A stretch of 64,000 nucleotides of DNA, taken from the NCBI GenBank assembly GCA_022494885.1, contig JAGVSM010003736.1, positions 1 through 64,000 of the forward strand, read 5' to 3'. Below are positions 45,876 to 58,000 of this stretch, one piece after another. The position numbers and the translations under genes are program-made. A model generated the notes under the pieces. That model ran no database searches. It saw only the letters and a list, made by a program, of their open reading frames with translations, and was not told the origin of the DNA. The DNA is from Micrasema longulum. Lineage: Eukaryota > Arthropoda > Insecta > Trichoptera > Brachycentridae. Positions within the stretch are counted from its first letter, which is position 1; every line of letters begins with the position of its first letter.

Positions 45876-48019
45876 CAAATAATTTTATTTAATTAAAAGA
45901 AAAAATAACTTTTTTGTTTTTGACCGTGCTATTGTTTATTACACGTCAATCAATACGTTATTACGCATTCTACCTTAGTGAGTGTTATCCAATAAATATT
46001 TGAAAATACTATTAAAATTTCAAAATAATTGAAAATTTTATAGAATAATAATTATCTCGTCAAACACGATATAAATACCATTTGCTCGAGTAAAAATATA
46101 TATTTTTTTTATGTAAATACTTATTTTAATGGCTCAAATAAGTTTTTTGTAATTTTTTACATTTTTTTTTATTTTTATTTATTATTAATAACAAATTAAA
46201 ATACAATATTACAACTAAATACAATTTTTACAATAACCAAATATATATATTTACATTAACGTTTTCCATTACGTAAAAGAAATAAACAATTCTTGTGTAC
46301 ATAATGAGGAGTGACGTCTCACAATAGTTTATTTTATTTTAATTAATAATATTTTTAAAATAAAATATATAAATTACAAAAAAAGATATTAACGATGTTT
46401 TCAAACAGTGTTACATAAAAAAGAAATAAAGATGTATTTTTTTACTTCTTTCTTAAATATATTGTATTCCTGACTGTACTTTTTATTATCTTTGTTCATT
46501 CCATCAAAGAAAAATATTCCTCTGTCTCGGGCAACCGGGTATAAAAAAACAAACCAAACAAATATCCTAGTCGGAGTAGTAGATTGAGGACTAGGAGGGC
46601 TGACTCCAAGTAAATGGGACATATAGCCAGGAGAAAGAAAAAAAAAAACTTTAAGTTCCTACTTACATTTTTATTCGAGTTAACAAAGCACAAAGCAAAT
46701 ACAAATACTATTGACAGATATTATTATTTTTTTAATTAAGTACAACTTAAATTCATAAATACAATAGGCTTTTTTTTATAGCCTCTACGTCGCATTTTTA
46801 AATTATGGCGGTTAAAGGAGTGGTCAGTAAATAAACAGGATCGAAAAAATACTAGGAGTGTCTGGAGGAATATTGAAAGATAATAAACATAAAACTACAG
46901 AGTTTATATTGAACGTTTGACCAATAACTTTTTAAGGTAGTAAACAGTTTGGAGGCCATAAACCGCATCCCTGTAAATTTAAGTATTGCACGTGATCGTA
47001 AGGCATCGAGGGGTGGTTTTCCGTTTTCTTTGAATGGATGAAAACACTGCTTCACTCAGTAACCCAATCATGACGAAGATAATTTTTTTCGAATTACAAG
47101 TTTTAGTGAATAGTTGTCATTAAAGTTACAAAATTATCGTTTTTTACCGAATTAAAAAAAAAATATTTCTCACCCCCTGGTGGTCCCTAGACATTTTTTG
47201 CGTCAGTGGAATGTTTTTTTTATATTTCTGTAACTATTTTTTTCATAAAAAGTTGGTAAATTTCATGAAATTTATAAAATACATTACTAAAAAAAAATAC
47301 TTCGTATAACTCTGCTCGTGTTACACACAAATGAATTCTCGGCAATTTTACCGTATGCATACATTGAGGACTAGAAATAATTATTAACGGCCTGATTATT
47401 ACAAAACAACTTAAAATGACAGATACAACGTCAATGTTTTTTTGAGTACCATATGGAACTCTCGTAATAAATGGGTGCATTACGCAAAATAAGCTTTCTA
47501 CAGGTCACGAGATTTTCATAGCTGTTTGAATTTTTTTAAATAAGTTACAATTTGCTTTATCAAATAATAAAATTTGTTCTTTTCTTTATTAAAATTCAAA
47601 AAAACATATATGTACACGGGCAAATTTGGACGACACATTCATAAAAAACTAAATGTTTTGATATTCGTCGTATATAAAATATTTTGATAAATTAACTACT
47701 TATCTAAAAAAAAAAATATGGTATTTCTTCTGAGAATCGTCATTATATTGTGAATTTCACAAGCATTTTGAAAGAACTTTACGTATTTATAAAATACAAA
47801 AAAACTCCAGTTAAATTTATTAAGTATTTACAGTTTTAAAAGTTAAAAAATTTCCGAAGATTGAGAATCAATAGTAAAAAAATTATATATATTCTCAATC
47901 TTCGGATATGATGTAAAATGAAGAAATTATAGGGTTTATACATCTAATTAATTTTGATGTTATCCTTAATCCAATATTAATATTGATAATTTGTTTTCGA
48001 CATAATAACAACCGGAATT
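45876..48019. other. AT-rich, possible LINE C-terminus near 46400-46620 (-)
   Basis: The - strand frame SQEYNIFKKEVKKYIF near 46420-46470 resembles the last residues of LINE ORF2, but the residues before it do not fit well. Another unassigned - frame lies at 46852-47055. The rest is featureless except for the hairpin at 47853-47906. Confidence 0.3.
47853..47906. repeat. Perfect 16-bp inverted repeat
   Basis: tccgaagattgagaat and attctcaatcttcgga, with a 22-base AT-rich loop. Confidence 0.85.
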
Positions 48020-48390
48020 GGTGTATAAGTAAACCGACGTTAAATTGCGAGACCTTTGAGGATACGCGTCCCTAGGAATCGTGCGTTTTAAGGATTTGAG
48101 CGTTGAGACACGTCCTCACGATCCTCATAACAATTACCCTACCAAGACGACAATGTAGCCTCATGCGTGGGGTACGATGATTAGTCGTGAGATGGCTGTA
48201 ATGGCACATTAAGGCTTCCTATATTACCTTGCGGAAGTGAGACTGCCGCCATTCCCCGCCGGCGGATGTAGCCCCCGACCCTACACCCCCCCTCCCTGCT
48301 CCATCCACCGGACACTTGTTCCTGCTAGCGGAAAGAGACCATGAAAAACGAGCCACCGCTAACGGACCGGTTAAGTCTGAATTCAGATTA
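48020..48390. other. GC-rich block, unassigned
   Basis: Markedly GC- and CpG-rich compared with everything around it, with C-rich runs such as ccctacaccccccctccctg near 48280-48300. No long frame explains it. A retroelement 5' UTR is the most likely reading. Confidence 0.35.
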
Positions 48391-49997
48391 AGAGAGATAA
48401 AAATGTTATTTATTTTGATTTACAAAATTAACTATCAGAGTTTCAAGCAGGTAACCCAATCATTTGGTACGGGTACATATTATGTGCACATATTGTTATC
48501 GCCATTTATGCACACTTAGGCGGTTTGATTTCTTATTTTTCGGAAAATCAAAACGGCCCCATGTGGAAAAGATATTCTTTCGCTTACATATGAAGGAAAA
48601 AATAAACTTAAGAAAAGAAATATTTTTACTATAATTTGAAGTTTAGGTATTTAAGCATTTTAGCATTTTTATGGTGGTATTGAAATATTTATTTTATAGG
48701 TAAGCAAATATTTTTCAATTTGTTTTAGTATTTATTATAAAGATAAAACACAAGCAAAATGGATAAAATTTAATAAAGTTATATGTATTGAGAAATTTCA
48801 CAATATTATTTTTTAATGTTATGATAAAACATAAACATTAGAGTTAAAGGTAATGACTAGTGTTCTCGTGTGTCGACTTTCTGAATAATTGATGTTTTTT
48901 CTATTGCTTTAGAAATCATCTTTTATGTAAATTGTTCAGTAATTCGAGGCTCTGTCAGATTGTCTTACTTAATCAAATCCACATAATCTTTTGCAAAAAT
49001 ATCACATTCTGGTAATTAGAATGTTCGGATACGTGTTGCAATTCTCTTGAAAACCGTTTTTTTCTTATGCGTCTTCTCTCGTCAACTAGCACTGATAAAT
49101 GAAGATTCCCAAAATATGAAGACAGTTTTTTTCTCAATAACTGAGTGATAATAATTAAACATTTAATTTTACTGGACAAATAACGAGATAAAGTGATTGG
49201 TTTACAAATGCTGCTCATCATAAATTTTTGTTTTTATTTCAAACCACAAAGCTGTATGAATTTTTCTAATGAAAGTTATTGACATGAGATGCAAACAGTT
49301 TATGAATCCTGTTTGAAGGCTACCTTAAGTGCAAAATTTTTCTAGGGGTTCTCTTCGACTTTAATTGCAATGAACTAAGTTGATACCTTCACAATGTCCA
49401 TTAAGTATAGATGATCGTATGGTGACGTTAGGTAGCTTGTATTATTTTGAGGTGAATAAAACCATAGGCATTTTCTTGCTATATAACCATTTTCCTTTTT
49501 TTACCGTGAAGCTTCTGAGCCCAAGTGTAATTCAATCTAAATTTGCAACAATATGACAATGTGAAAGCTTATTGGGATGTAACTGGCACACAAACCACTG
49601 TTCCGTCGAATCCAATCACAACTAGCTTTGTAAAATCAATATCCAATCTTATTATGCGTTTTCTAATTTTTCTAACAATTCTGACATTTTCAGATACGCG
49701 GCAAATATACTTACACTGAATTTTTTTACCAGACCTGTGGGTTTTTTATTTTGATTTTTCTTGCGCTTTTTTCAAAAATATTCTTCTCTTGTCTTTGGTC
49801 AAAATGTAATTCTATATAAATATAAAATCTGGTCAGAATTTACTACAACTGGCTGAGATGATTAATTGGTTCTTGTTTTTGTTCTCTCACGCCGAGTATA
49901 AAATTCAATCAATGCTTCGTGATATAAAGGCAACATCTTGAAGTGTAGCTGACACAATAGCTGCTCCTGCATGACCAAAAAAGCCACACTGATCTAA
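48391..49997. other. AT-rich, nothing recognised
   Basis: Only short chance frames. Confidence 0.45.
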
Positions 49998-50155
49998 TTT
50001 TATTTTATTTCATTTTATTTCATTTTATTTCATTTTATTTCATTTTATTTCATTTTATTTCATTTTATTTCATTTTATTTCATTTTATTTCATTTTATTT
50101 CATTTTATTTCATTTTATTTCATTTTATTTCATTTTATTTTATTTTATTTTATTT
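49998..50155. repeat. Tandem array of cattttattt, 13 exact copies
   Basis: Positions 50011-50140 are 13 perfect 10-base units. Flanks at 50001-50010 and 50141-50150 carry the variant tattttattt. The absence of any mismatch implies recent expansion. Confidence 0.95.
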
Positions 50156-50796
50156 TTTTATTTTTTATTTGGAATTTTACAGGTATTACATAAACAAAAT
50201 AAGTAGAAAAATATTAACAATACCAAAGCCAATTAGAAAAATCCACTGTTAATCTAATGACACATAATATATATGCGTAAGTATAAAAAAATAATTGTTC
50301 AAAATTTGTAAATATATTAAAAATGGCACAAGTAAGAGCTTGGTAAAAAGTTTGAAACCTTTTTGTTAAAATTTATATCAAGAAATGTTATGAATTATAT
50401 TTTTTAAAAGTATGTTAAATTTCAAAACCTAACTAATGTTCTAGCTATGGCTGAAAATTTAGTCACTTCAGGTGTGAGGTCTTTAAGTAAGAATTTGTGC
50501 TTAATTATTGAGATTAATGCTTGTTTTTACATATCTTCTAACTTCTTAACAATTTCTTTGCACGTTGCTGCAATATCTTCCTTAAGTTGTAGGTTGGTTT
50601 AAATGCCAAAATATGTATCAGATTACGCTTTTACATGTAGAAAGCATATGAGGTGACATTTTACAACCTTACCTGAATATGGGGCAAACCATGTCTTTTA
50701 TTAATATCGCTATATTGCAAAACTCGTTCAAGTACATAGACTCACACAATTCAAACAAAATAATTGTAATTTATTTAGCAGGAACAGCCGTTAAGA

Positions 50797-50837
50797 GTGG
50801 CCGTCAGAATAGCAGCGCATGCTATTCTGACGGCCAC
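50797..50837. repeat. Perfect 18-bp inverted repeat, 5-base loop
   Basis: gtggccgtcagaatagca, loop gcgca, then tgctattctgacggccac. Unlike most palindromes here it is about half GC and exact. Confidence 0.9.
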
Positions 50838-52063
50838 CCGCTCAGTTTGATGCATTATGAACTGATTTGAGAGGGTGTAGGGAAAGAATATTTTTGAAAA
50901 GCTATCGTAATACTCGTATATTATTGAATTAAGGATAATAATTAATGTATATTGAAAAAGAAGAAAAACAGTAATTAAGTATCTTAAATCATCTTACCAA
51001 AACACCCCTAGCTAAAACCTGATAAAACAAATTAAAACTTCTTCCCTACTACATATTGTTTGACTCTCTGTGTAATTGTGTTTAACCCGATCACCGCTTT
51101 GGTTTGACAGAATCTAAATAGTAAAATTATTTCCTCGTTGTCATGTTGTAAAAAACAATCAAGACACATGGGTAAATTGCAATTTTTGTAATCATTAGGG
51201 GCGGATAAACAATAAAAAGATGGTAATGATCCTTAAAAAACTATTAATTAATGAATGAAAATAATATAGTTTTTCTGCTTACAAGCAAGCGTAAGTCATA
51301 TTGTTTTCATCATAATAAATCTCTTCTTGCACGCAAAATAGTATACTAGTACATGTGTTAAAATCCCCGTCGATCCTTATTTATACATTGATCAAGAGGT
51401 TTTCTCAAAGCAGTTCTGGCGTATAATACTCGTATCATATATCTAATTTATTAGCCCAGGCGCTCGTTATACAACTGCCACATAATGGCTTCTATCCTCC
51501 CCTCACTAAAGGCGTTTATTTCTATCGAGGGCGCGGGCGCTGGCGTATTAATTACTTTTATTAAAAAATAATAAAGAACCTTCTCAAAACAGTAGTTTTT
51601 AAGTTTGACGTAGGTTCATAAAATATTTGACGAGGTAAGATTAAATATGGAATATTTAATGTAAATTTTAATTGAAAAGCAAATTTGTGTGATTAATAAA
51701 CCTCTGGACAGACGGGATTACTGTCCGAATCGTGTCAGAAAGAGGTTTAATAGATGAAAATTCCACAAAGATACTAATGAAATTAATGAATTAACTAGTG
51801 AAATAATTCTATTTTCTATATTCAGTTGTAGTCGGTTTGTGCGAATATAAAGTTTTGTACAAATATTTTGTTTGTGGAAATAAGTAAACAGAAGTGTGGA
51901 CTTTAAACTTCAATTAGTTTTCTCAAGGTTGGCAGATATTTAAAAATAATTGAAGTAAACTGAATTAAAGCAATTTTGTTTTGAACGCTTTAAAAATAAT
52001 ATTTTTTTTCAATGTTTTCCTTTACTATCGATTGCACTTAAGAGTTTAAAAGAACAATAATTG

Positions 52064-52175
52064 GTAAGGTAAGCACCCCGCCAGATAAGAATTCCTACGC
52101 TTACGTAGTGACCGCAGTGTAAAAGATGTGTTAATGTAGGCATTCTTATCTGGAGATAACTTTACCGACTTAAAA
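52064..52175. repeat. Inverted repeat, possible small MITE
   Basis: ccagataagaattcctac at 52081-52098 is inverted at 52137-52153 with one mismatch. Weaker matching continues outward (ggtaaggtaag and actttaccgactta). Confidence 0.55.
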
Positions 52176-52274
52176 GTCATCAACGGTATTTGCCTACTTT
52201 AGTTTCGCTGTTTACTTCATGGATTAACGTCGTTAAATTAATGGTTAATATTAATATATTACAACATACATGAA

Positions 52275-52555
52275 AAACATTTTTCAAAAAGGAATATAGA
52301 AGTCTCGACATCCACCTGCCATTGGCTGGTTTAAGTGGCCATTTTACACCCGTAACCGCAACAATAAAAGTTTCAGCTCTTTAACATCACAAACGTCAAT
52401 ATATGGAAGAGTCGAAGGAATATAGATGTTTAGTTTCAGAATGGTGAATGTCAATGTGGCCACATAAACTAGCCAGTGACAGGTCATAAGTCCTGTGGAC
52501 GACTAGACCTCTATATTCCCTTTTGTAAAATGTTCTTCATGTGTGTTGTAATATG
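52275..52555. mobile_element. MITE family M1, both arms
   Basis: Left arm (aatatagaagtctcgacatc, tggctggtttaagtggccat) and right arm (aatggtgaatgtcaatgtgg, gccagtgacaggtcataagt, tagacctctatattccc) are inverted copies around a central region. More diverged than the copy at 54664. Confidence 0.7.
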
Positions 52556-53083
52556 TAAATAACAGCTTTCTAGGGAGTTGAATCCAGTCCTTGTCTAAAA
52601 AAAATTTTTTGTTTGTGTGTAAATGGTTCATAATTAAAATATTATTTCATGAGACCATACATTAGAGTTTTTTAAATCACAATACGTTTTGGGTACACGG
52701 CATACATAATTCGAACTTTAAAAAAATATATTCGTTCTTGTGTGGTTTTAGAAAACGAGGTTTATTGGCGATTATGATAATTACGGATGATTTGAGGTTG
52801 GCGCATTACTCAATGATATAATACTTAACATTAATGGCTTAGTGTTAACCAGTTTACTTAATACAAAATTATGTCATCTTATCTTTTGAAATAATTTGAA
52901 TATCCTACCCGAAGGCGTGATAAATTAATTTACATCATAAATCATTTCGCGAAACGGGGCGCTTTGATTCAATTCTTTGCTCATTTATAACAAACACCTG
53001 ACTACGGGAAATTTCAGAAGACAACTGAGGTTTTCCTCACTTACTCTTGTATTCAGTGACATAACGTTAACATGTACAAGAGA
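52556..53083. other. AT-rich, nothing recognised
   Basis: No supported frame or repeat. Confidence 0.45.
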
Positions 53084-53299
53084 TTACTTTCCCGGGCCCG
53101 GGGAAATTTCCACGTTTAGCACCCAAGGACTCTGAATAATGATAATAATTAAACCATGAAGCCTTCCTGGCTTCGATCGTTTTAACGTCATTTTAGACAA
53201 CGTTATTATGTACAAAATTAATTTACGGAGATCACGAACAAGCAATATTCGTGCTATTGTTTTTCTGTTTATACTTTCAACTGAGCTGTTTTTCATCAC
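53084..53299 (-). pseudogene. Frame with a 2A-like motif at its end, doubtful
   Basis: The frame ends VLNVEISPGPGK before the stop. Some LINE ORFs of animals carry a 2A-like sequence of the form D-(V/I)-E-x-N-P-G-P; here it would be N-V-E-I-S-P-G-P, with two key residues changed. No endonuclease or RT is recognisable downstream, so this is only a suggestion. Confidence 0.15.
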
Positions 53300-53928
53300 G
53301 CAAAAAAATATTTATTTTACTTACAATCATTCCATTTTTTAAATAGCTGAAATTAAATTAAAATGTAGGTATTTGTTAATTTATTCGGTATTTGTTAATT
53401 TATTCATAAAAAAAAAACGTTTACATTAGGTTGAACAAATTTCAGCACTTTAGGTAATAATTTGTGATGAGCTGACATGCTTTGTATAAAATTGAAATCT
53501 TTCATGTTATACTCTTGAATTGAGTAATTGCGTCTGTGCTATACAGGCCCGATTCACATATACCGTGTCAATCCACACAAGCCCAGACGCCAGGTCGGTG
53601 AATTACACTCTAGCTAGAAATATTTCGAGAAGTTTTGAATCCTAATGCATTAGGTAGTTATATGTGTCGTAAGTCATGCATTAAATTTGCAACCTTGAAA
53701 ACTAAGTGAAAATTTAAAAAATATGTCAATGAGAGTTGAGTTTTTGGATAACACAAAAAATGCGACGGAGAATTTTTTTTCATAATATCTCAATTTAAGA
53801 TTATTTTAGAAAAATAAAATTAGATTGTAAATAAAAAAAGATTGAATTTGAAGCCATTTATTTTTACCCAACTTTTGTATAAAATATAATACAATTGAGG
53901 ATAATAGGGATGAGTGATGGTTGATTTT
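53300..53928. other. AT-rich, nothing recognised
   Basis: No supported frame or repeat. Confidence 0.45.
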
Positions 53929-56000
53929 TCATTCTAAAACACAAGTTTCACCGTTCTCAGGCGAAGAAAATTCGATGTCTTCGTCTACATCTTCTTCGTC
54001 ACTCTCATACCAGAGCACTGGTTCGTTACTGCTAGATACACCATCAATACAACCGCATATGTTAGAACATTTGTATCCGGCTTTCATGTACCCACAAGCG
54101 GGTCTACAGCTTTTTTTACATTTACACGAAATTCACTGTTATATATTTTTTGGCAGCGGAATCCTTCGTTGTGGTAATTGGTACAAGTAGTTCACACTCG
54201 TTTTTTTGCATCCCCATTCGGTAGCCGCTTCTTTATTACCACGCCAGAGTTGAACTTGGTGGTATACCCGCGATGAATGCTGCCGTGCTGCTGCTTCACT
54301 TGGTGGGAATGAAGCAACACTGGCTTTGTTTTTGGCTTATTGTATAAAGTTTTAGCTGATTAAGCTTCAAACGATGATTGTTAAAAGCTATTTCTAGCTT
54401 TGGCAACAGCATCATGATTGGTATTTTAATCATTCAACGCTGTTAAAATTTGTCGCAAATGCTAGTTTTTTTTCGATTTTTGAAGTACGTGGAGAAACTT
54501 AATTTTACCTTAATTAAAAATTATTGCAAAAAGGGTGTTCCAACCACTGAATGCGTGTTATAATAGCTCTTATAAGATAACAATGTTCGATTGTGTCCAA
54601 ATGCTTGCAGACTGGCTGGATTTACTCCCTAGGGAGTTGTTCATATTCAAATTTATTTTAACAGAGAAGGAAAACATTTTTGAGAACAGAATATGGAAGT
54701 TTAGACATTTACAGGGCTTTTGACCTGTCATTGGCTGGTTTAAGTGGCCACTTTACACACTGTGTAACATTCACCATTCTGCTCATGTTTGAACATCCAC
54801 ATTTCCTCAACTCTTCCATCTGTTGACTTTTGTGAAGTAAGAGCATGGGCAGAATGGTGAATGTTACACAGTGTGTAAAGTGGCCACTTAAACCAGCCAA
54901 AGACAGGTCATAAGCCCTGTAAATACCTAGACTTCCATATTCCCTTCTCAGAAATGTTTTCCCTCTCAGTTGAAATAAATTTTCTTATAATATAATGCTT
55001 ATATGGTAATTATTGAACAAGTATTTCACAAACTGTCAATACGCCATGGTAAAAAAATAGTGTAGTGTAAAGTATATTTTCTCTAAAGGTTTTGTCTCGA
55101 TTCAGACATTAAGTGAAATACATGTTTAGGGCGATTCCTCTTTTTTCTGGCTTAAGAAAATAAACATTTGAAAATGGTGTACTTAATGCTGTAAAAAATA
55201 CCAATAGGTAAACATCTTCCCACACAATAATCACAGACTAAAAAAAATACGAATGTTGAAACACTGGGGTGACAATTAATCTATTGGCATCCTCCATAGA
55301 CCGCTTCACATCAATATTCAAACTTTATAGTTTTTTCTTCAGATCAAGATAAACTGCTTCTTGTTTGATTCATTAGACAAAAATAGTCTTGCAAAACGGT
55401 AGGCTTCATGTGATTGCCGAAAATCAAATCAGCTGGAGTATATTTCTTTATTCTTAGTACCCGCTTGTTAGATGTGGTTTCCCTGCTTTATGCGTCTTCT
55501 GGGTGCCCATCGAACACAATGATAACATTCGGACAGTATTGGTTTTTTACAAAATGAATATTATTAGTACAATTATAATCAAACGATTCTCTGCGAGGCC
55601 AGACAACTTTATTTAATAAATAACCCCTATCTATTATATAAATAGATTTATCTCCAAATTGAATGTCATATGTTATTGGTGTAAAGGCTTTGTACAAAGA
55701 TGACTTCGTTCCTTTGCACATGCCTCATCAGAAAATAATGATAAAGGGAATAGAGCATGTCCAAATTGAAAATTTTCTTCAAGTTTATCGTTGCATTGTT
55801 TGATGATACTCATTCTTCGAAAAAGCAAGAGTAAATCAGTTGGGACTGTAACAAATTCCTCAATTGAAATGCTCATGTTGACGGGGCTAAGAGCTAACAT
55901 TCTGTCTTTATTGGAGATTAAGATTGAAAGTTACAATTCCCCATGCAACAATTTAAATTCTTTCGCCTCCTTTTATTCCTGAAAAACTGACGACCTATTG
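53929..56000 (-). pseudogene. Decayed PIN/FEN-nuclease-like protein with Cys-rich C-terminus
   Basis: Read on the - strand across several frameshifts. N-terminal part: SPVNMSISIEEFVTVPTDLL and FQFGHALFPLSLFSDE. Core: GTKSSLYKAFTPITYDIQFG, IIDRGYLLNKVVWPRRESFD, PNVIIVFDGHPED, FLSNESNKKQFI, VKRSMEDANRLIV and VIIVWEDVYLLVF. Further on RQHSSRVYHQVQLWRGNKEA, ATEWGCKK, then the Cys-rich end KCKKSCRPACGYMKAGYKCS, NICGC and an acidic tail to the stop at 53929-53931. I match this from memory to an uncharacterised ORF found in many copies in arthropod genomes. The Asp pattern (D-x-G, FDG-P, DAD, GED-D-LLV) resembles PIN/FEN nucleases; here two of these are damaged (DAN, WEDVY). A MITE lies inside it at 54664-54967. 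Function unknown. Confidence 0.6.
54664..54967. mobile_element. MITE family M1, full hairpin, inserted in the 53929-56000 pseudogene
   Basis: Arms 54664-54785 and 54841-54967 are near-perfect inverted copies: gaatatggaagtttagacat, ctggtttaagtggccacttt, acactgtgtaacattcacca. The centre is 55 bases. The ends are ctgagagggaaaac-like. It has no coding capacity and can fold back over its whole length. It interrupts the pseudogene between its nuclease core and its Cys-rich end. Confidence 0.85.
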
Positions 56001-56019
56001 ATACAAAAGAGAATGTCTT

Positions 56020-57013
56020 TCATCGGTTTGCGATCATCTTCTAGAAACTCAATCGACTCAAAAATGAAAATAGCCAAATCTATATAAGTGGGTATTAATA
56101 TTAGCCCTGAGAGCCCTCGCATATAGGCGTCCTGACATCATTTTATAATTTGAATTCTGGGCATATATATTATTTGATTACTGTGGTATTTAAAGCTCGG
56201 AGTTTGTCATAAAATAACAAACTGTAAATAAACAATATTTTATGAGCGTTATGAGACTTTTGAATATTTCATGTAAATAAAAAAAGAGAAGTCATGGATA
56301 TTTCACCACACACAAATTGGCATTGGTCATAAAAACAATAATTACAAATCGAAATATGCTAATGATAAAAATGTTTGGACAAACATAAATTTTTATTTGT
56401 ATAACAATAAATCTTTTATGTATAAATAGGGCAAAATATGACAATGATCCGGATGATGAGAAATTTATCCGGATGCATTGAAATATTATAAAACGTCAAC
56501 GTCCGGATGTAATGAAAATTTGACGATCATTTTTCGACCAATCAACGACATTTCACTTTAAAATCTCCGAAAAGATAACATGTTTTCTAAACTGTTTAAA
56601 TTTGAGATAAATATTAAATAATCTATTAAACAAGAGAAAAATGTGATGGATGATAAATCGCGGGCTTGTTCCATCGCCATACCACGTTGGACCCAGGTAT
56701 AAGCGTAGAGTAGTACTATTTAGTAGTACATGTTTTTTATGAATATAATTATGCATTGTTAGGTTATTATGCTTAACAATTAAAGCTTTATTTTAGTAAT
56801 ATAATCCCTCAAGGATGCTTTACAAACTGATTCATTAATATTGTTTTTTGTTTTTTTTTTGTAAAACGCATGTAGCGCATACGAAATTTTAATTAGCCAA
56901 GGCCCATATAGCCGACCGACTGTGGCATGTAGAGCTGATAAAACGAAGCCCGAACCACCGATTGCATGGGGAATTTTCTAGCACGAAACAGTCAGCGAGA
57001 GAGTTTAGAGAAG
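56020..57013. other. AT-rich, nothing recognised
   Basis: A GC-richer patch at 56895-57000 has no assignable frame. Confidence 0.4.
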
Positions 57014-57060
57014 AAAACATGGAAGTCTAGGCAATTAAAGGGTTTATGAAATGTCATTAC
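57014..57060 (+). mobile_element. MITE family M1, short left-arm fragment
   Basis: gaaaacatggaagtctaggc followed by aattaaagggtttatga. Only the outer part of one arm is left. Confidence 0.5.
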
Positions 57061-57452
57061 CTGGTTGAATATGAGTGATCTATGCAACACTAATTGTGGA
57101 TAGCTAAATAATGATAAAGTTGTTATTTAGATTTTTAATTGATGTTAATTTTACGCTGAAGAGCTCGCGTACCGTTCGATTATTTTTTTCTCAAAATCGA
57201 CTGAGGCGTTTCTCAGGTAAAATAGAAGTCAATAAAACGGTGTTTGCTAATTCACCGAGAAGAAACGTTTCCGACCGTATCCGCCTAAATGGAATGAAAT
57301 GAACGATGCTCATTTCAATGTCGGACAAACACATTGACAAACAGAAAGGGCAGCCGTTACTTGGGACTTCAAAGGAAACTGAGACTTACGACTAGGGATG
57401 TTATGAGATACATCGACGCTTTTAAAACGCTTGTAAAAAAAATAATAAATAT
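57061..57452. other. Non-coding, nothing recognised
   Basis: A 63-codon frame at 57111-57302 has a basic, Ser/Arg-rich content. No family recognised. Confidence 0.4.
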
Positions 57453-57540
57453 TTACGTTTATATGATTCAACTAAATATTTCATTTTGGGGTGAATTTTC
57501 ATCGAATTGTAAATAACTCACAGTTCAACAATGGGCATCA
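57453..57540 (-). mobile_element. SINE family S1, 3' end only
   Basis: aactaaatatttcattttgg, attgtaaataactcacagtt and caacaatgggcatc match the S1 body in inverse orientation. The head is missing. Confidence 0.5.
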
Positions 57541-57885
57541 CAAAACTTCTTAAACAAACCCGGTTGATGCCATACAAAAAAAATAGTATATCATAATCTG
57601 ACGAACAAATTAAATACATTATCATATTCATTTAAAAAAGGTAGTGATGAATATTCAGTGAGTACTGTGAAAAGTAAACATATTAATGATATGTTGACAT
57701 AATAAATATCTGGACTTGTTTACGTTTGAAATTTCTGTTGAGATATCAATCACTTATGCTTAAATCCCCAGAGAATAAAATTCACGAAGACTAAATCATT
57801 CTCAAAATATAGCGCCGTTTTTTTTAATTTAATGTTTGTTTAGATAAAATTTAGGTTTATGTACTGAACTTTTATTTACTCTCCA

Positions 57886-58000
57886 TAGTGGTGTAATGGC
57901 TTGGACGCTTTATTTACGCATGGAGGGTTCCGGGATGGATTCCCGGTGAGATCACAAATATTTAAATGTGATTTAACTCAAGCTTGGTCATTCAATGCAG
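57886..58000 (+). mobile_element. tRNA-derived SINE, family S3
   Basis: ccatagtggtgtaatggctt (A box) and ccgggatggattcccggtga (B-box region) at tRNA-like spacing. Confidence 0.55.

Larger units (their letters stand above)
50156..52271. other. AT-rich, two inverted repeats, no gene
   Basis: Apart from the hairpin at 50797-50837 and the inverted repeat at 52064-52175, I see nothing. A small GC-richer patch lies near 51460-51560. Confidence 0.4.

Noticed and set aside
49998..50155. CRISPR-like or satellite centromeric array
   Set aside because: Simple 10-base tandem repeat without spacers and only 13 units.
54709..54900. 63-codon - frame with internal symmetry
   Set aside because: It is the hairpin of MITE M1 translated.
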